Shown piece by piece: positions 25,101-38,500 of a stretch of DNA of 64,000 nucleotides. The notes below the pieces were generated by a model, which was not told the DNA's origin, did not search any database, and saw only the letters and a program-made list of their open reading frames with translations. Within the stretch, counting starts at the first letter, position 1. Each line of letters begins with the position of its first letter. Source of the DNA: Semisulcospira habei (taxonomy: Eukaryota; Mollusca; Gastropoda; Semisulcospiridae); contig BTPG01000004.1 of NCBI GenBank assembly GCA_036245525.1, positions 22,724,485-22,788,484 of the forward strand, in the 5' to 3' direction. The position numbers and the translations under genes are program-made.

Positions 25101-28100
25101 CTCTGCCTCAGCCCACGGGATGTAGAGATGTTTCGGATGCCTTTAATGAGCACCTATCCTAGGGCAAGCTGCGGGATAGGGATTTCTTTGCGAACACCCG
25201 TTGGCCGACTGGCATCGATAAAAAGTTTTGGCAAGCCTGGTAAGCGGGACACTCTCAAGCCTTCACCTGCCTTCTCCCAGTGGTGGACCCCGTGGCGGAG
25301 TTACAAGCTGAAGGCAAGGTACCCGCCCGTCGGTTCTTCCCCCCGGTCTGGACCACACGGCAAGTCTAATTCAGAACTCCCTGGCTTGTGCGAGATTTCT
25401 GGACCTGGCCATGCAGGCGGTGGTGCGGAGTGTGGAGGAGTTTTGGGAGTGACCGATCGAGGCGTGTTTGCTGGTCGTCCACTCTCTCGCTGTGACAGCA
25501 AGTCGCGCCATGCACCACATCGCGACCAATTCCATGGCAGCAGCTGTGAATTGTGACCTGATGAGACGAGACGCCGTGCTGAACAGTTGCTCTAGCATCC
25601 CCTTAACCTTCATCGCTCAGCTTTGCTGTGCTCCTCTGGGGGGCCCTCTCCTCTTTGGCTCTACCTGGCAAGAGGTTTAGGGCACGGCTAAGGACCTGTG
25701 GCTGAGCGCTCCCAGTGCGGATTCCTCCTGGTTTCCAGCTTCCCGCAAGGACAGGGGTCGTGCCCTGCGGAGCTTCAGACCCACCTCCCGGCTGGTTACC
25801 AAACTACCCGCCCAGACCCAGACGTCAGGCCCCCACCGGTTGTGCCCGCCCTCTCCAGGCCTTGGCTCCTGCCTGGCCCAGCAATGCCCTGAGGCCCGGG
25901 CGGGAGAGGGCCCAGTGACTTTCTCCCGACTTCGTCCCCGCCGATCCCTGCAGGGTCTCCAGTCGGCTGGAGGCTAGCAAGGCACAGCGACGAGTGGCGG
26001 TTGCTGCTGCCAAAAGACCCGTGGATTCTCGACACAATCTCGACAGGTTTTCACTTCTGGTTTCAGACCCCGCCCCCGCTGAGACGCTCACCACTCTGGA
26101 CGCGCATACCTTTAGGGGTGTGATTGCCACGCTGCTCCAGAAGGCCGCCACAGAAGTAGTACCTCGACAGGACTCCCTGGTGTTCTACAGTCGGCTCTTC
26201 GTGGTTTTAAAGCCCGGCGGCTAGTGGTGACCGGTCATCGACCTCTCGGCCCTGAACAAGTTTATTGTCGCCCGGCCCCCTCCTTTCGCATGGAGACGGC
26301 AAGAGTCTTACGAGCCTTGGTGCAGCCTATGGACTATGCAGTCAGTCTCGACCTGTCCGACGCATACCTGCACTTTCCCATGCACCCGACCTCTTGGCTT
26401 TACCTGCGATTTGCCTTTCACGGGGTCGTTTATCAGTTTCTGGCCCTACCCTTCGATCTCAACCTCAGCCCTTGGGTCGTTACAAGGATTATGGACGCCG
26501 TAGTCGTCAGAGCTAGGCAGGATTCCTCAAACCCTACCTCCAACTATCTCGACGACCTGCTCCTGAAGAATCAGGACACGGCCTCGCTAGAGGCAGACAG
26601 GGACGCTCTCCTAACGCTTCTAAACTGGCTCGGGTTCATCGTCAACGAGGGACAGTCAGACTTGGTGCTGTCTCTCAGGTTTGTTCACTTGGGCATGGAA
26701 TTCCTGACCGACCTCAACAGGGTACATCTACCAGAGGCTCGGATCCAGAAGGTGGCGGCCTTAGCACTTCAGGTCTTTCTAGCGGACGTGGTCCTGGCCA
26801 GGACCTGGCTCCAGCTCTTGGGTCTAATCAGCGCGGCGGCGGACCTGTTACCCCTCGACATGCTCTACTCGCGACCGCTACAGCTCCATGTGCTGCTCCA
26901 CTGGAGTCCTTCCTCGGGAGATCTCTCAGCCTCAATCCCAGTCCCACTGTTGATCCGGCCGCATCTGCTCAGATGGACAGACCACTCTTGGCTGGCGACA
27001 GGAGTCCCACTCTTCACTCCTCCGCCTCCATTCTCCATTTGCGCGGACGCAAGCCTTGTTGGCTGGGGTGCCCACTTACTGCCGGAATTCAGCACCGTCT
27101 TGGGCCGGTGGGCAGCGGACCTTCGAGACAAGCATATCAACTGGCTGGAGTTAAAGGCGGTGTGTTTGGCGCTCATCCACTGGGAATCGCGGCTCTGCAG
27201 CCAGGAAGTCCTGATCCTGTCCGACAATGCGACGGTGGTAGCCTATTATTCAGAACGGCACTCGGTCCTCGGCCCTCTGCATGCTACTTTACCAGATTTC
27301 CTGTGGGGCAGGGATCGGGGGATTGCGCTCCGAGCATGGCACATCCCGGGACACCTGAATGTTCTCGCGGACTCCCTCTCGCAACTAGGACAGCTCCTCC
27401 ACACCGAGTGGTCCCTCCGGCCGGACATCTTCCAGATGATCTGTGCACACTGGGAGATGCCCATGATCGACCTGTTTGCGACCAGATGGCACAAGCAGCT
27501 GCCGGCATTTGTCTTGACCATCCCGGACCCCCTCGCCTGGGTGGTGGACGCTCTGGCCGTCTCCTGGGAGGGCCTCGTGGCCTACGCTTATCCTCCCTCG
27601 GTGCTGGTGCCCAAGGTGCTCCTCAAGCTATGGGGTTGCAACAAGGTCCTACTGCTCGTCGCACCATTTAGTTGGAACAGGTCTTGGACGACAGATCTTT
27701 TGAACCTCGCCACCGACCCTCCTGTCCGGCTCCCCACGCCTCATACGATGCTGAAGCAGTCCAGGCAGAATCTCTTCCATCCTTCCAGGGGATCTAACTG
27801 TTTGTCTGTCCAGCGCTGTAATTCCCCTTGGTTTGAGTACAATTCTGCCAGCGCTAGCCTCACCTATCTGGTTTGTGAGAGTCTTTCATCCTTGCCCGGA
27901 GATACTTCTGCTTCACGTTTGGAGGTTGTGCAGCAAGCCCTCACAGCGCAAGGTTTCTCGGATGCAGCAGTGGAGGCGATCGCGGCACCCTGCAGACCAT
28001 CCACTCTCCAGGTGTACTTGAAGGAAAGTGGTGGGTCCTACATCCTGGTGCGAGTCCTGGTGCCTCTCCCCCACGGCGCTGACCATGCCTTAGCTGGCTA

Positions 28101-31100
28101 AGTTCTTCTTGTGGCTGTTTAGTGAGCAGAACTTGGCCCCGATCACCGTCCGTGGTTACCTCTCGATGGTGGCAGACACTCTCAGACCTGATGTCCCACT
28201 TCGACCTCCAGTGCCCAGTCGCTCGTTCTCTCGTTCCACGCTGGGATCTCCCGTGGTTGTTGACCTGGTTGAACTCCATATCGGTTCGAGCCGCTTCCCT
28301 TCGCCCGCCTCGCGGACGTGACTAGGAAGACCTGCTTCCTCGTGGCCCTCGCCACAGACGCCAGAGTAAGCGAGCTGCATGCACTTTCAGTAGACCTAGC
28401 ATGCATGCAGTTCAGGACCGATGGTTCACTTCAACTTCTGACCAATCCTTCCTTCCTTGGCCAAGAATAGACTCCCCTCAGCTGCACCCCAGGAGTTGAG
28501 TCTTCGCTCACTTACGGGATTCAGACATCATGACTGCAGGACCCCGTCTGAGCATTAAAGTCTACCTGCACAGAGTGAAGCCCATCAGGAGAGGCCGCTC
28601 CCGCCTCTTCCTGCCCTTGGCCCCAGGCCGAGCTCACATTTCCGCCCAAACGATCTCGTCCTGGTTGGGATGGACCATACGCTCCGCTTACAAAGATCTC
28701 TCCCCACAGGGTGCCAAGAGAATACGGATACGGGCTCACGAAGTCAGAACGGTCGCCGCCAGCGTCTCGTTCGACCGCAACTGCGTAGTCAGAGACATCG
28801 TTGCAGCGGTCAGGTGGCGAGCAGAGTCCACCTTTGCCCGCTTCTATCTCCGAGACCTCTCCGGCCAATGAGACAACCTGGCCCTTGTCGGAGACCTCTC
28901 GGCAGCGCAACACTCCCTCCGTGCGCCGCTGGCGCCATAGGTAACTCTTAGCTGAAATCTCGGGAAGTTGCCCCTTGAAGCTAAGCTTTTAGCCGTGGCG
29001 GGTTTTGGGCAGCACCCTCCTCCTTTTCGCTATTCTTCCATATAGTAATGCCATCGGTAATGTATTTTGAGGAAACAGAGGTATTTTTCTCTAAAATGTA
29101 TTTTTTCGAAAAATACTTACCGATGGCATTACTCAGAGGACCCTCCCACCTACCCCGCTTGCCGCCTCTGCGCTAAGTGTAAGACTGGCGGGAATGCATG
29201 GCTTACGTGACCGGGTGGAGGGAGGGGAGACTACCCAGTCACTTGGATACAACTCTGAGTTACGGCCGTTGTTGTGTAGGTACACACAAAGGGTCTTAGG
29301 CTGAAATCGGGTAAGTTATATATTCCATATAGTAATGCCATCTGTAAGTATTTTTCGAAAAAATACATTTTAGAGAAAAATACATTTTTCACAGGAGGAG
29401 ATGCAGGTACTGCCAATTTCCGCACGATTATATCCAAACTGATGCGCAATCCCACAGATATTGATGACCCTACTCTCGCTCGAGAAGTGCTGGAGGTAAG
29501 GATTTCATTCTGTGCCAAATCTGTTTCACAGGAAATCTTAGAGTGAGTCTGCCACAAGATGGAATTATATGCCTGCCTGACATTAAATCTCAATAATTAA
29601 CTAAATCAGAGGGACTCAATTGCTGGTGAAGCTGCATCAACAAAAATTGAATCTTTCATTTGACATACAAATCACCTGCTTTGCAGCCATTATACATCGT
29701 CTTTTTATATAGAGGTTCACAAAATATTTAGATATTCTCTTCATAACCCCCCTTGTGCATGCAGCCACCAGTACTGTTAACACTATAGCAGTACTAGTGG
29801 TTGCATGTACAAGGGAGGTTGGGTTGGGTTGACATACAATACACTTAGGAACCAACCTGAATGGTGCCAAAAAAGGGCACTTTTATCTCGTCTAGGGCAA
29901 TCAGTTGTTGACATGATTCAGTATTAGTTGTCTTCCGTTATTTTAATTTCTTTTAATTTGTTTTCATTTTCAGTGCAACGTTGCTGATGAACATTATGGA
30001 CCGATTGTTGACAGCATCAAAAGGTAAACACAAAATTGATTGTTTTATTGGCTCAAGTGCAAAGCAAAAGTGAGTGTATGTTCTGGGAGAGTGGTCGGTC
30101 GTTGTCGTCCGCCATCATCCTTAACGTTTGTATTTTCTCAGAGACTCTTCAAGTTACAGTCTTTAAACTTGGCCCAACGATATTTTATGGCAGAACCTTT
30201 CTAAACTTACCAATTTGAGTGACCTCTCATAAAGGTCAAGGTCACAGGGGATCAGGAAATGGGCAAAACAATTGCCATATTTTGACAAAATGTATGTTTT
30301 CACAAGGCGGGGAAGTGGCGCAGTGGTTAAGGCGTCTGCCTCCAATGCCAAAGGTGCGAGGTTCGATACCGGGTTCTGGCGTTGGATTTTTCTCCTCTGG
30401 TGTCACCGTCTGGGCAGTGGGCAGATGTTCACATCTGCACGGGACATAGACGACCCCGGCCCCCACGAGTCCCCTGCTGCCTTGCAGGCCTGGCCGCTTG
30501 GCTGCGGAAAGGCTAAGGGAGGAAACCCCTGACATCAAAGCCCTCGTGTCTCCGGGGAAGGCTTTTGAGCCAGAGACTAAGACAAGGACAGTCTGATATA
30601 AAACCTACGACCCGAGGACCTCGATGCCACCGTCCCAGCTTGCTAGGCCATGGCAAACGAACCAAGGGTTTAAAGGGTGGGGCCAGTACTGCGCACACTG
30701 CACTCCACCAAAAAGCTCCACCGCGCAGGCTTTAGGAAACGCCCACAGACTATGACACTCCTGCAGCCACTGCGGTCGAACCTGCCTGTCCCGGATTGGC
30801 CTCCGCAGCCACGAAAATGCCTGCAGACGACGTGGGCAAGCCCTATAGAATCTTCGTTCGCGAAGTCAAGCCAAGATAATGTTTTCACAAATACTGTTAA
30901 CAACTTCAAACCCAAACTTTGTACAAAGATACCTGGTGGTAAGACCTTTTTATGCATACTAATTTGGTTGACCCCTTGGAAAGGTCATAGGTCACAAGAG
31001 ATCAGTAAATAAGTAAAATATAGCTATATTTTGACAGAAGATATTTTTTCTCAAATGCTTTCACAACTTCAAATCCACACTTACCAAACTTGGTACGGAG

Positions 31101-31906
31101 ATACCTGATGGTAAGACCTCCCTATGCATACTATTTGGGATGACCCATCGGAAAGGGTCAAGGTCACAAGATCAGTTAGTAGGTCACAAATAGACTTTTT
31201 TGGACAATTTATTTTGTTTTCTCAAATATTATTTACAACTTCCATCCCAAACCTAGCACAGAGATACCTGATGGTAAGATCTTCCTATGTATGCTAATCT
31301 GAATGACCCCTCCGGATAGGCCAATGGTCACAAGAGATCAGCAAATGATGGGGAAAATGTATTTTTTGAGGGTAGAATTTCAGGATTTTTGCAAAACTTT
31401 TCAATCAAATTTAGCAGAAAGGTAGCTTATGATAAGACCTTTCTATGTATATAAACTACTCACAAAGGTCAAGGGTTATGGCAGGTTGACAAAAGTGAAA
31501 AATGATTAAATTTTGAGAAAACATGGATTTCGCAGGAACACTTGCTTATTTCAGTGACAGAAAGGTTAAGGTCACAAAGATCAGTCATGCACGTGAGCCT
31601 TAAGGGCTTTGCCATTCTTGTTTCCATTGTTTGTATAATCCCTTTGTGCATATAGCCATGGGTACATTAACAGTAAATAGTACCTGTGTAACGTGCATGC
31701 ATTGGTGGCTTAAATACACTTTTCTTATTGCAATCATTTCATTTCTTAGACAAAGCCGTCTTCATACAGATCCATTTTGTTTATTTATGAGATTATAAAC
31801 TTAGTTGACATTATTTTTAATGCTGATTTCAGGTCTATCGGCTTTGAATACGAAATTAAACTGAAGAAGTGGTGTGAAGAAAAAGGACTGCCCTTCCTTG
31901 GTAAGT

Positions 31907-31979
<73 letters not shown>

Positions 31980-32534
31980 CGTGCGTGTGTGAAGCATAGA
32001 CCTCACAAGTGTGCCCATTTTCAGCCAATCAGAAAATAGAAACATATTGCTGCAGTGCAGTGCTGTTGCTGGATCCCGCAAGCTTTCTCGTAAATACGCA
32101 AGGAAATGGTGAAGTGCGATACTGTTTGTGCGTATAAATTTTACTGAAATGGTCAGGCATTGCCATTGGGGTACCTGCAATCGGGACGAAAGGTATCTGA
32201 AACCACCAAAGAAAAGCTTCTGGCTTTTTCCTCCCAAAACCAACGCGATGGGCTGAATAAAAACTTGCTGTAGACCGCATACTGATATCAACATCGAGAT
32301 ACTACCCCTAGAGGACAAGAGCAAACGCAGAGCTGTTTGTATGCAGTAAGTGTCATTTTTCTAGTTTGTTCTGAAAACGGTGACAATTCACTTGCGCAAG
32401 TGGTACATAAGTCAGCGATTGAGTTACCATGGCTGGAGCATGCTGTACTGCTCAATAACGTGCAAGCACTCGCTATCGGGCAGTACCGCTACACTGATCT
32501 GCACACTTGGGATTAATGTGTGTGTGTGTGTGTG

Positions 32535-32568
<34 letters not shown>

Positions 32569-35500
32569 TTTTAAATATGGAATTAACTTTCCAGAGGCAC
32601 CATAACCAAAGGTTTATGCGCATACGTTTCTTCAGTCTGCACTCTCTCATTGTGACAAATCATGACAAACACAAATAGATAACATCAGTCCTACAGGAAC
32701 ACATTTCATAAGATCTCTTTATGATGAGTATATATTCATGCAACGTGTTTCTTCTCAGCATTTGTGGGATGACGAACGCAGTGAGTTGCACCCCTACCCA
32801 ATTCCAGCAGATGAGTCACCTGTCAACAAATCCAGACTGCTCACAAAAGGGTGCAGTACAGATGCTGTAAAATCTTCACAGGAAGATCAAGTCTTGCAAC
32901 ATACACTCGACACTGTAGCTGGCAAGTATGGGGCAACAGAACAATTAAGTAAGTATATCTTTGTGTACATATATGCTGACAATAAAAGCATAGGTGCATA
33001 CCTAATATTTCGCTTACACTCTGTGATGACATTTCACTTTCCAAGTAAGGCTTTCATTGTTCTCTGTAGAAAGCAGACAGTGTGAAACGGTGATACCATG
33101 AATGGAATGTCTGGTGTGATTTGCGATACATTTACATCCCTTTGGGTGAAAACAATAACCTGTGACATTTAGCTGGCCTTGCACCTGTGTGTAGTATGAA
33201 TGTGACTTCTTCAGTCCCACGCTGGTGTTGTCAGATACTTTCACACAAAATCCTGGGAACTGACATGCCTCGAGTATGGTGGAATTTATGGATGTAGCTG
33301 GGCATTTGACTTTGATTATGCCTGTCTGGTCACTGTCATACACTTTGAGTTGATTCTAGAAATAGAAACTGTGGATTAACCACAATGCTGCGCTTGTGCA
33401 GGTGTCTGTCAGGAAGTACTTCTAAATATTTACTATTCGCAGTGTCCTCATGTTGTTTACATAAAATGTGGCTGCAGCTGAGAATAAAGAGTGTGAAAAG
33501 ATTCTGTCAAGACATTTGTCAGAAACGTTTGCTTTTCTATATAGATCTCTGTGGAAGTTTGATGTTGTGAGTTTCTGTTTTTTGTTTCCTCTACCCAGTG
33601 ATTAGAACGGGTCTGTTCTCTGTTCTTTCCTCAAGTTTCTGTTCCCAGGGTCACCCTGGTCAGCCCCACAGGGTGGGTTTTCCCATCTATTGTGGGGCAT
33701 GTGTTTCTGTCTACCCTTGGTCCATCCACCTGTATTTTCCCTTTTTAAACTCTCCCTACTGTCTGCGCTGCCTGTAGCTCTTTTTATTGGATGTGTGTTG
33801 CTAAATGGTCTTAGCTTTATTTAGTGTATTAGACCAGCTGGCGACATACATTCAATATTCTGTTAATTTTTTTTTCACAAGCAGTGCAGGCACGTCCTGA
33901 GAAAGTCTTGTTGCTGTCGGGACGTTAAGCAATGTACAACCAACCAACCTCAAGTTTCTCAGGAGTTGGACACTAACTGGTCAAGCGAAGGCGATCCAGT
34001 TCTTGTGGGAGATCAACTGGGGATCTCGTTGTCACACACGTCAGCGACCCTGTTGATTCCCTGGCATTGGCTTTCTTTTCAGTCTCCTGATCTGTGGACA
34101 AATATTGAGTGCAGCTTTAGAAATACATTTGACGTTTTAAGTTAATCATATACATATACTATTTATAATTTGTGTAATTTCTCTTTTGGGGATTTCACCA
34201 TTAGACTACCTGGCCATGGCTGCAGAGTGCGAAGTCTAAAATAGCAAGCTGGAAGATAAAGATAGACCTGCTGGAGGAGGAGATCAGATCAAGAATTTGA
34301 CAAATCTGAATGACCCCATCTCAAGGCTGCAAAGAACTAAAGGTGTGCAGACGCAACCAGCAGAAGAAGAAGTATTTGGAGTGGACTTTGTGAGAAAAAA
34401 GCAGAGACAATGAAACAACCTGTTTCAGTTCTACACTGAGTTAAACATGTTTTTGGCTTTGTTGTCATTTTTGTTGCCAAATGGTCAATCTTTTAAGCAC
34501 AAGTATAGTGAAAAAGGACAGACTTTCAGCACCTACAACCACACGATAGACTTTCTCACTCTTTACTTACTTACGCCTGTCACCCCTACCCGGGTATAGG
34601 CCGTCGACGAGAGACCTCCAGCAACTCCTGTCCTGTGCTTCTCCTTCGATTCTACTCCAGGTGGTTCCCAGTCTCTTGATGTCTGCTTGGAGGTCTCGAC
34701 GCCAGGAGTTTCTTGGCCTACCTCTTTTCCTCTTTCCCTGGGGGTTCCATGACAATGCCTGCCTAGTGATACTGGAAGCTGGCTTTCTCAGACTGTGACC
34801 GATCCATCACCATCTTCTTCACCCAATTTCATTCTCTGCTGTTATCTGCTCTGTTCTCTCCCAGAGTCTGACGTTGCTGATCTTCTCTGGCCAGTGGATT
34901 TTCAAAATTCTTCTAAGGCAACTGTTCATGAAGGTCTGTACTCTGTTGACTGTGGTTTTTGTCAATCTCCATGTCTCTGCTCCATATAGGAGAACATTGG
35001 AGTTGAAAATCCGGACTTTGGTGTGTTGTGACAGCTCTCTGGAACTCCACACTTTTTTCAACTGGAGAAAGGCTGCTCTGGCTTTACCGATTCGTGCTCT
35101 GACATCTGCATCAGTGCCGCCTTTTTTGTCTATGATGCTCCCGAGATAGGTGAAGGACTCCACCTCCTCCAACGGGGTGCCAGCAAGCAAGACTGGTTCT
35201 TCCCTGGTTGCGTTCAGCCTCATTGTCTTTGTTTTCTGTTTGTGAATGGTGAGGCCCACTTGGGACGAGATGTCAGCAAGCCTCGTGGTCTTGTCCTGCA
35301 TTTGTTGATGAGTGTGGGACAGTAATGCCAAGTCGTCTGCTAAATCGAGGTCGTCAAGCTGTGTCCACAGTGTCCACTGTATTCCACTTCGTCTGTGCTC
35401 TGTGGTCATCTTCATGACCCAGTCTATGGCCAGTAGGAAGAGGAACGGAGACAGCAGACACCCCTGCCTGACACCAGTTCTGACCTGGAGCTCTCTGGTG

Positions 35501-38500
35501 AACTGCCCTTCATGGATCACGCGACATGAAATGCCATCATAGCTGCTCTTGATCAGGCGGACGAGCTTTGTGGGTACACCGTAGTGTCGTAGGAGTTTCC
35601 ACAGAGTCTCTCAGTCCACGCTGTCAAATGCTTTCTCATAATCCACAAAGTTGACGTACAGCGGGGAGCTCCACTCCAGAGACTGTTCCACGATGATGCG
35701 GAGAGTGGCGATCTGGTCTGTACATGATCGGTTCTTCCTGAATCCTGCTTGCTGGTCTCTCAGATGGGGGTCAACGGAGCTCTTCATTCTCTCTAGGATG
35801 ATCCTGTTGAAGACCTTTCCTGGTACTGACAGCAAGGTGATTCCTCTGTAGTTGGAACACTTGCTGAGGTCGCCTTTCTTGGGAAGCTTGATTAGGTACC
35901 CCTCCTTCCAGTCAGCTGGCATCACCTCCTCTTCCCAGATCTTTCCAAACAGTGGGTACAGCATCTCAACTGTTGTCTCTAGGTCTGCTTTCAGAGACTC
36001 CGCTGGGATGCCATCTGGCCCTGCTGCTTTGCCATTCTTCAAAAATGCCACTGCTTTTCTGATCTCTTCCCGGCTGGGTCTGTCACAGCTGATGGGTAGG
36101 TCGGTCTCTGCCGGCTGGATGTCAGGGGGGTCGGGTGGGCTAGGTCTGTTCAGTAACTCTTCAAAATACTCAGCCCATCTGTCGAGTTGGTCTGCTCTGT
36201 CTGCAATAATCTGCCTTCTTTGTCTTTTACTGGTCTTTCTGTATGGCCATACTTACCCGACAATCTTCTGGTAATGTCGTAGAGCTGTTTCATGTTGCTG
36301 CTGCCTTTTCTGCCTCTGCTGCCAGGCTGTCTGTGTAGGCCCTCTTGTCTGCCCTGATACTCCTCTTCACCTCGCGGTTGGCTTCCGAGTATTCCCCCTG
36401 TGCCCTTACTTTGGCTGCTCTCGTGCGACTGTTGTTGACCGCTGCTTTCTTCTGCTTCCTCGCTTCTATCTTCTTCAAGGTCTGTGCCGACAGCCAGTCC
36501 TTGTGGTGGTGTTTCCTGAACCCTACAGTGTCTTTGCAGGTTGAGTTCAGCGCCTCTCTAACTGCCTTCCACTGCTGCTCTGTGGTGACCGCCTCCTCTT
36601 CATTTACTAGCTCCTGTAGCGCTTGAAACTGGTTGGACAGCACCAGTTTGAACTCTTCTCTAACTCCAGTTTCTCTCAGGAGGCCTACATTATAGCGCTG
36701 TCTTCTTGTTGTCTCTGTGCGGCTTTTCTTTAGCTTGAGCTTCATTCTTAAGGTAAGCAGATGGTGGTCTGAGGCGACATCTGCTCCCCTCCTCACTCGA
36801 ACATCTTGAAGGGATCTTCTAAATTTCTTGCTAATGCAGATATGGTCTATTTGGTTCTCTGTTGTATGGTCAGGTGAGACCCAAGTTGCTTTGTGTATTC
36901 TTCTGTGTGGGAAGATGCTGCCTCCAATGACAAGTCGGTTTAGAGCACAAAGGTCTACAAACCTCTCCCCGTTCTCACTCATCTCCAAGCCTAGTCCCTG
37001 TCTCCCCATCACCTCTTCGTATCCGGTGTTGTCCTCCCCTATTTTGGCGCCCCACCCGGGTCTGCCCTGGGGGACTTGGGTGGGGTTAGGTATTTTTTAG
37101 TTCCCAGGGTCACCCTGGTCAGCCCCACAGGGTGGGTTTTTCTCTCTATTCTGGGGCATGTGTTTCTGTCTACCCTTTGTCCATTCACCTGTATTTGCCT
37201 TTTTAAAACTCTCCCTACTGTCTGCACTGCCTGTAGCTCTTGATATTGGATGTGTGTTGCTAAATGGTCTTAGCTTTATTTGGGCCCCATGTGTTAGGTT
37301 TATTTAATGTATTTGACCGGCTGGCGACATACATTCAATGTTCTGTTTAGTTTCTTTTTTCACAAGCAGTGCAGGCACGTCCTGAGAAAGCCTTGTTGCT
37401 GTCGGGACGTTAAGCAATGTACAATCAATCAATCCCCTATTTTGGCATTAAAATCGCCCATGACGATGGTGATGTCTCGCTCCGCACATTTGTCCACGGC
37501 ACTCTGGAGTCGGTCGTAGAACTCTTGTTTCACTTCCTCGTCACTGTCATTGGTGGGCGCATAACACTGGATGACGTTCAGCTTGAGCTTTTTCTTGGTT
37601 CTAAAGGCTGCTGTTATAATTCTTGGCCCAAGAGGTTCCCAGCCCATCAGCGCTCTCTGTGCCACTGGTGACAGCATGAGTGCTTCTCCTTCTGTATGGG
37701 GGGCATTCTCCTCTTCATGACCTGAATACAGAATCATCTCCCCACTTAACAGCCTTTTCTGGCCAGACTGCGTCCATCTGGCTTCACTGATGCCTAGCAG
37801 GGAAAGGTTGTACTTTTGCATTTCCGCTGCTATCTGGGCGGCCTTGCCGCTCTGGTACATGGTCTTGACGTTCCATGTGCCCATGGTTGTATCCCTGGAT
37901 AGAGAGAGGCGGCTTGGTCCTGTGGCTTCCGAAGACTTCCGGCTTTCACCACAGGACGTCATAAGTCTTCTAGTAGAAGAACCTTCCTCCTCCAGGAAAG
38001 GAATTACTGTTAGTCTTTTCGTCGGCGTTTTTGTAGCTATTTCCTTTTTTGCAGGGTGGGGAAGCTACCCCCACGCCCAACCCCCTTACTAGGAGGACCA
38101 GGGGTTTTCTGTCGGGGTCACCTTCCCTTAGACCATGTTGGTTCACGGCACCTTATTTCATTCGGTGCACCCCTCTCATGAGGGACCCCCTATCCACCAC
38201 CCAGGGGACGCGCCTCAACGCCGTATGGTCCCAGCGCGAGGTTTCTCACTCTTTACTGATTGAGAAATTTTGAAGACTTCATAATAAAGCGAAAATGAAG
38301 TAAAACTGTTGCCACTAGGGTTACATGTGAAAGAAAAACAGAAGATAGTGGTAGAAAACCCTTTGTCCTTTCCTTATCAACCTAGCATGTGGACGCCAAA
38401 AGTAGGTGAATTCAAAGCCTTGAAAAGATACATCAACAGATGTGAAGATGATGTGGCCATGGTCAGATCTAAGCCAGTGAAACACTTTAACATGACCACA

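Larger units (their letters stand above)
23392..29384 (+). mobile_element. DIRS-like element B, both termini present
   Basis: A left terminus ('tttatttcctcaaaatacat', 'taccgatggcattact') and adjacent ~180 bp up to about 23575 recur as an inverted repeat at about 29150-29384 (shared 'tgatttcagcctaagaccct', 'gggccgtaactcagag', 'ccgggtagtctcccctcc'). Inside are a broken gag-like region (23600-26220), reverse transcriptase/RNase H (26224-28101), a tyrosine recombinase (28109-28871) and an internal complementary region (29036-29142). No terminal target duplication is seen, as expected for DIRS elements that integrate through a tyrosine recombinase. It fills the intron between CDIN1 exons at 22247 and 29395. 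Confidence 0.9.

Noticed and set aside
26224..28101. 625-codon frame as a host gene
   Set aside because: DIRS RT/RNase H inside terminal inverted repeats.
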